From the NCBI GenBank assembly GCA_943370595.1, contig CALRRO020000018.1, positions 1-64,000 on the forward strand: a stretch of 64,000 nucleotides of DNA, given 5' to 3'. A program made the position numbers and the translations under genes. Positions 62,850 to 64,000 of this stretch are shown piece by piece; positions within the stretch are counted from its first letter, which is position 1; each line of letters begins with the position of its first letter. The DNA is from Piscinibacter sp943370595. GTDB taxonomy: Bacteria; Pseudomonadota; Gammaproteobacteria; Burkholderiales; Burkholderiaceae_C. The notes beneath the pieces are model-generated. The model did not search any database. It worked only from the letters and a program-made list of their open reading frames with translations, and was not told the DNA's origin.

Positions 62850-63473
62850 CTACGCGGCGGAGGCTTCGTCCTCGCCGATCAGCAGCCGCGTCGCGCCCAG
62901 GTAGCGGTGCGGCGGCACCTCGAGGTTGCTCGGCGCTGGCTTGTTCTTGAAGACGCGGCCGGCCAGATCGAAGGTCGAGCCGTGGCAGGGGCAGAAGAAG
63001 CCGCCGGCCCAGTCGGCGCCGACACTCGGGTTGGCGCTGCCTTCGGGCACTGCGCTCGGCGAACAGCCCAGGTGGGTGCAGATGCCGATGGCCACCAGGA
63101 CCTCGGGTTTCCGCGAACGCTCGCGGTTGCGTGCGTAGGCGGGCTGCTGATCGCGCAGCGACCGCGGATCGGCGAGCTGCGGCTCCAGCGCCGCCAGGCC
63201 CGCCAGCATCTGCGGCGTGCGCCGCATCACCCACACCGGCTTGCCGCGCCACTCGACCGTCTTGATGCCGCCCGGCGGCAGGTCGCCGATGTCGACCTCG
63301 ACCGCGGCACCGCTGGCCTTGGCGCGCTCGCTGGGCGCGAAACTGGAAACGAAGGGGACGGCCGTGGCCGCCACGGCGACACCGCCGGCGACACCGGTGC
63401 CGATGAGCCACAGGCGACGCTCGGCGTCGTCGGGCGGTGACAGGGAGGCAGGCAGGGGCAGGGTTTCGCTCAC
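62850..63473 (-). CDS. petA: Ubiquinol-cytochrome c reductase Rieske iron-sulfur subunit
   Basis: Rieske subunit of the bc1 complex, 207 residues. Tat/anchor segment near 20-45 (RRLWLIGTGVAGGVAVAATAVPFVSSF), and the [2Fe-2S] ligands in CTHLGC (132-137) and CPCHGS (161-166). Start is GTG at 63473 with AGAGGA 7 bases upstream, giving the usual VSET-type N-terminus; the long frame to 63509 starts without a ribosome binding site. Cytochrome b and c1 genes, normally next, are not on this side; an epimerase fragment lies upstream. Confidence 0.95.
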   Translation of the reverse strand: MSETLPLPASLSPPDDAERRLWLIGTGVAGGVAVAATAVPFVSSFAPSERAKASGAAVEVDIGDLPPGGIKTVEWRGKPVWVMRRTPQMLAGLAALEPQLADPRSLRDQQPAYARNRERSRKPEVLVAIGICTHLGCSPSAVPEGSANPSVGADWAGGFFCPCHGSTFDLAGRVFKNKPAPSNLEVPPHRYLGATRLLIGEDEASAA

Positions 63474-63534
63474 GACGGGTTCCTCTCGAAAGAACCCTTG
63501 TCGCACCAACGGCGGTGCGAGTCCATGCCAAAAG

Positions 63535-64000
63535 TCATCCCCGCCTTGAAACGAGCATCCCTTCGGCGGCCATCCAGTCCAGCGTGTCGGCGATCAAGGC
63601 ATCCAGCGGCGTCTCGCGGTAGCCGAGCTCGCGCTTGGCCTTCGACGAGTCCACGCTGAGCGCGCGGCTGGTCAGCGTCGCGCTTTCCGGCGTGATCGCC
63701 GGTTCGCGGCCGGACAGGCGCGACCAGGCGTCGAGCACCTGCGCATAGCCCTTCAGCGCCCAGGCCGGTGTGGCCCGGGCCGGCGTGCGCCGGCCCAGTG
63801 CCTTGCCGAGGCGGTGCACGAACTCGGCGATGCTGGCGTGTTCGCCGCCGACCAGGTAGGCCTGCCCGAAGCGCTGCTGCTGCCACGCACGCACCTGGGC
63901 GGCAGCGATCTCGCGCACGTCGGCAAAGGCGCCGCTGCCCGGTGGGATGCCCGGCAGCTTCTCGCGGTCGACCAGTGCGATCAGCCGCGACCAGTTGTGC
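63535..64000 (-). CDS. NAD-dependent epimerase/dehydratase (partial, runs off the right edge)
   Basis: C-terminal part of an extended-SDR protein. In the minus strand the frame is open to the window end (HNWSRLIALVDREKLPGIPPGSGAFADVREIAAAQVRAWQQQRFGQAYLVGGEHASIAEFVHRLG) and ends with SVDSSKAKRELGYRETPLDALIADTLDWMAAEG, the typical C-terminus of the family. The N-terminal NAD-binding GxxGxxG motif lies beyond position 64000. About 154 residues are present. Substrate not assignable. Confidence 0.85.
   Translation of the reverse strand, partial: HNWSRLIALVDREKLPGIPPGSGAFADVREIAAAQVRAWQQQRFGQAYLVGGEHASIAEFVHRLGKALGRRTPARATPAWALKGYAQVLDAWSRLSGREPAITPESATLTSRALSVDSSKAKRELGYRETPLDALIADTLDWMAAEGMLVSRRG

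Overview
The window is a gene-dense, very GC-rich chromosomal segment with no rRNA, tRNA, CRISPR array, integrase or transposase that I can see. It fits a betaproteobacterium of the order Burkholderiales, and the Rubrivivax/Leptothrix/Ideonella/Methylibium side is my best guess. This rests on two Bug-type solute receptors, the block tyrS - M23 peptidase - anmK - erpA - bactofilin - rpsI - rplM, an H-NS-like protein with the RGRPPAW motif, OlsB, NrtR-controlled NAD salvage, and a SenB-type glycosyltransferase beside selD. The genus call is inference from gene content.

Layout. 1-430: non-coding, with a 40-bp-arm inverted repeat. 433-7580: a carboxylate/hydroxy-acid locus of Bug receptor, class V aminotransferase, GntR/FCD regulator with a visible palindromic operator, a large FAD/Fe-S D-2-hydroxyacid dehydrogenase, and a second Bug receptor. 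7629-15473: housekeeping (dtd, cation efflux protein, tyrS, M23 peptidase, anmK, erpA, bactofilin, coiled-coil membrane protein, rpsI, rplM). 15740-22614: acetyltransferase, DUF2726 protein, srkA, htpG, a GH13 lipoprotein and a DUF2306 protein. 22851-27889: one tight operon joining an isoquinoline-oxidoreductase-type molybdenum hydroxylase (two subunits) to SoxX, SoxY, SoxZ and SoxA, followed by a HiPIP; SoxY lacks the usual GGCGG carrier tail. 27921-29138: PPi-type phosphofructokinase. 29200-33582: a small protein, a clostripain/caspase-like (C11) cysteine peptidase without a signal peptide and with a four-fold heptapeptide repeat, and a divergent TPR protein with HTH segments at both ends. 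This is the best candidate here for an undescribed system.

33608-36783: a 7TM-DISM diguanylate cyclase translationally coupled to an MpaB/DUF2236 protein. 36938-38982: senB-selD, with no senA in reach. 39018-39270: a MITE-like imperfect inverted repeat in a gene-free gap. 39312-42520: RlmN-like radical SAM enzyme, a coiled-coil membrane protein and ChrA. 42533-47366: the NrtR regulon (nrtR divergent from SPFH protein - NAD-kinase-like - nicotinamidase - pncB) with two good operator palindromes between. 47363-54600: M16 peptidase, gamma-glutamyltransferase, EamA exporter, LysR, then MlaE-MlaD-lipoprotein without an ATPase. 54631-64000: olsB, cytochrome c, cupin, unknown genes, aldo/keto reductase, YciH/SUI1, a UvrD-type helicase with a LexA-like box, an H-NS protein with a histone-H1-like tail, a HAD protein, the Rieske subunit and a truncated NAD-dependent epimerase.

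All assignments come from reading sequence by eye; no similarity search was run. Most operon claims rest on short spacing or ATGA overlaps. Long ORFs antisense to real genes are common at this GC content and were left out.
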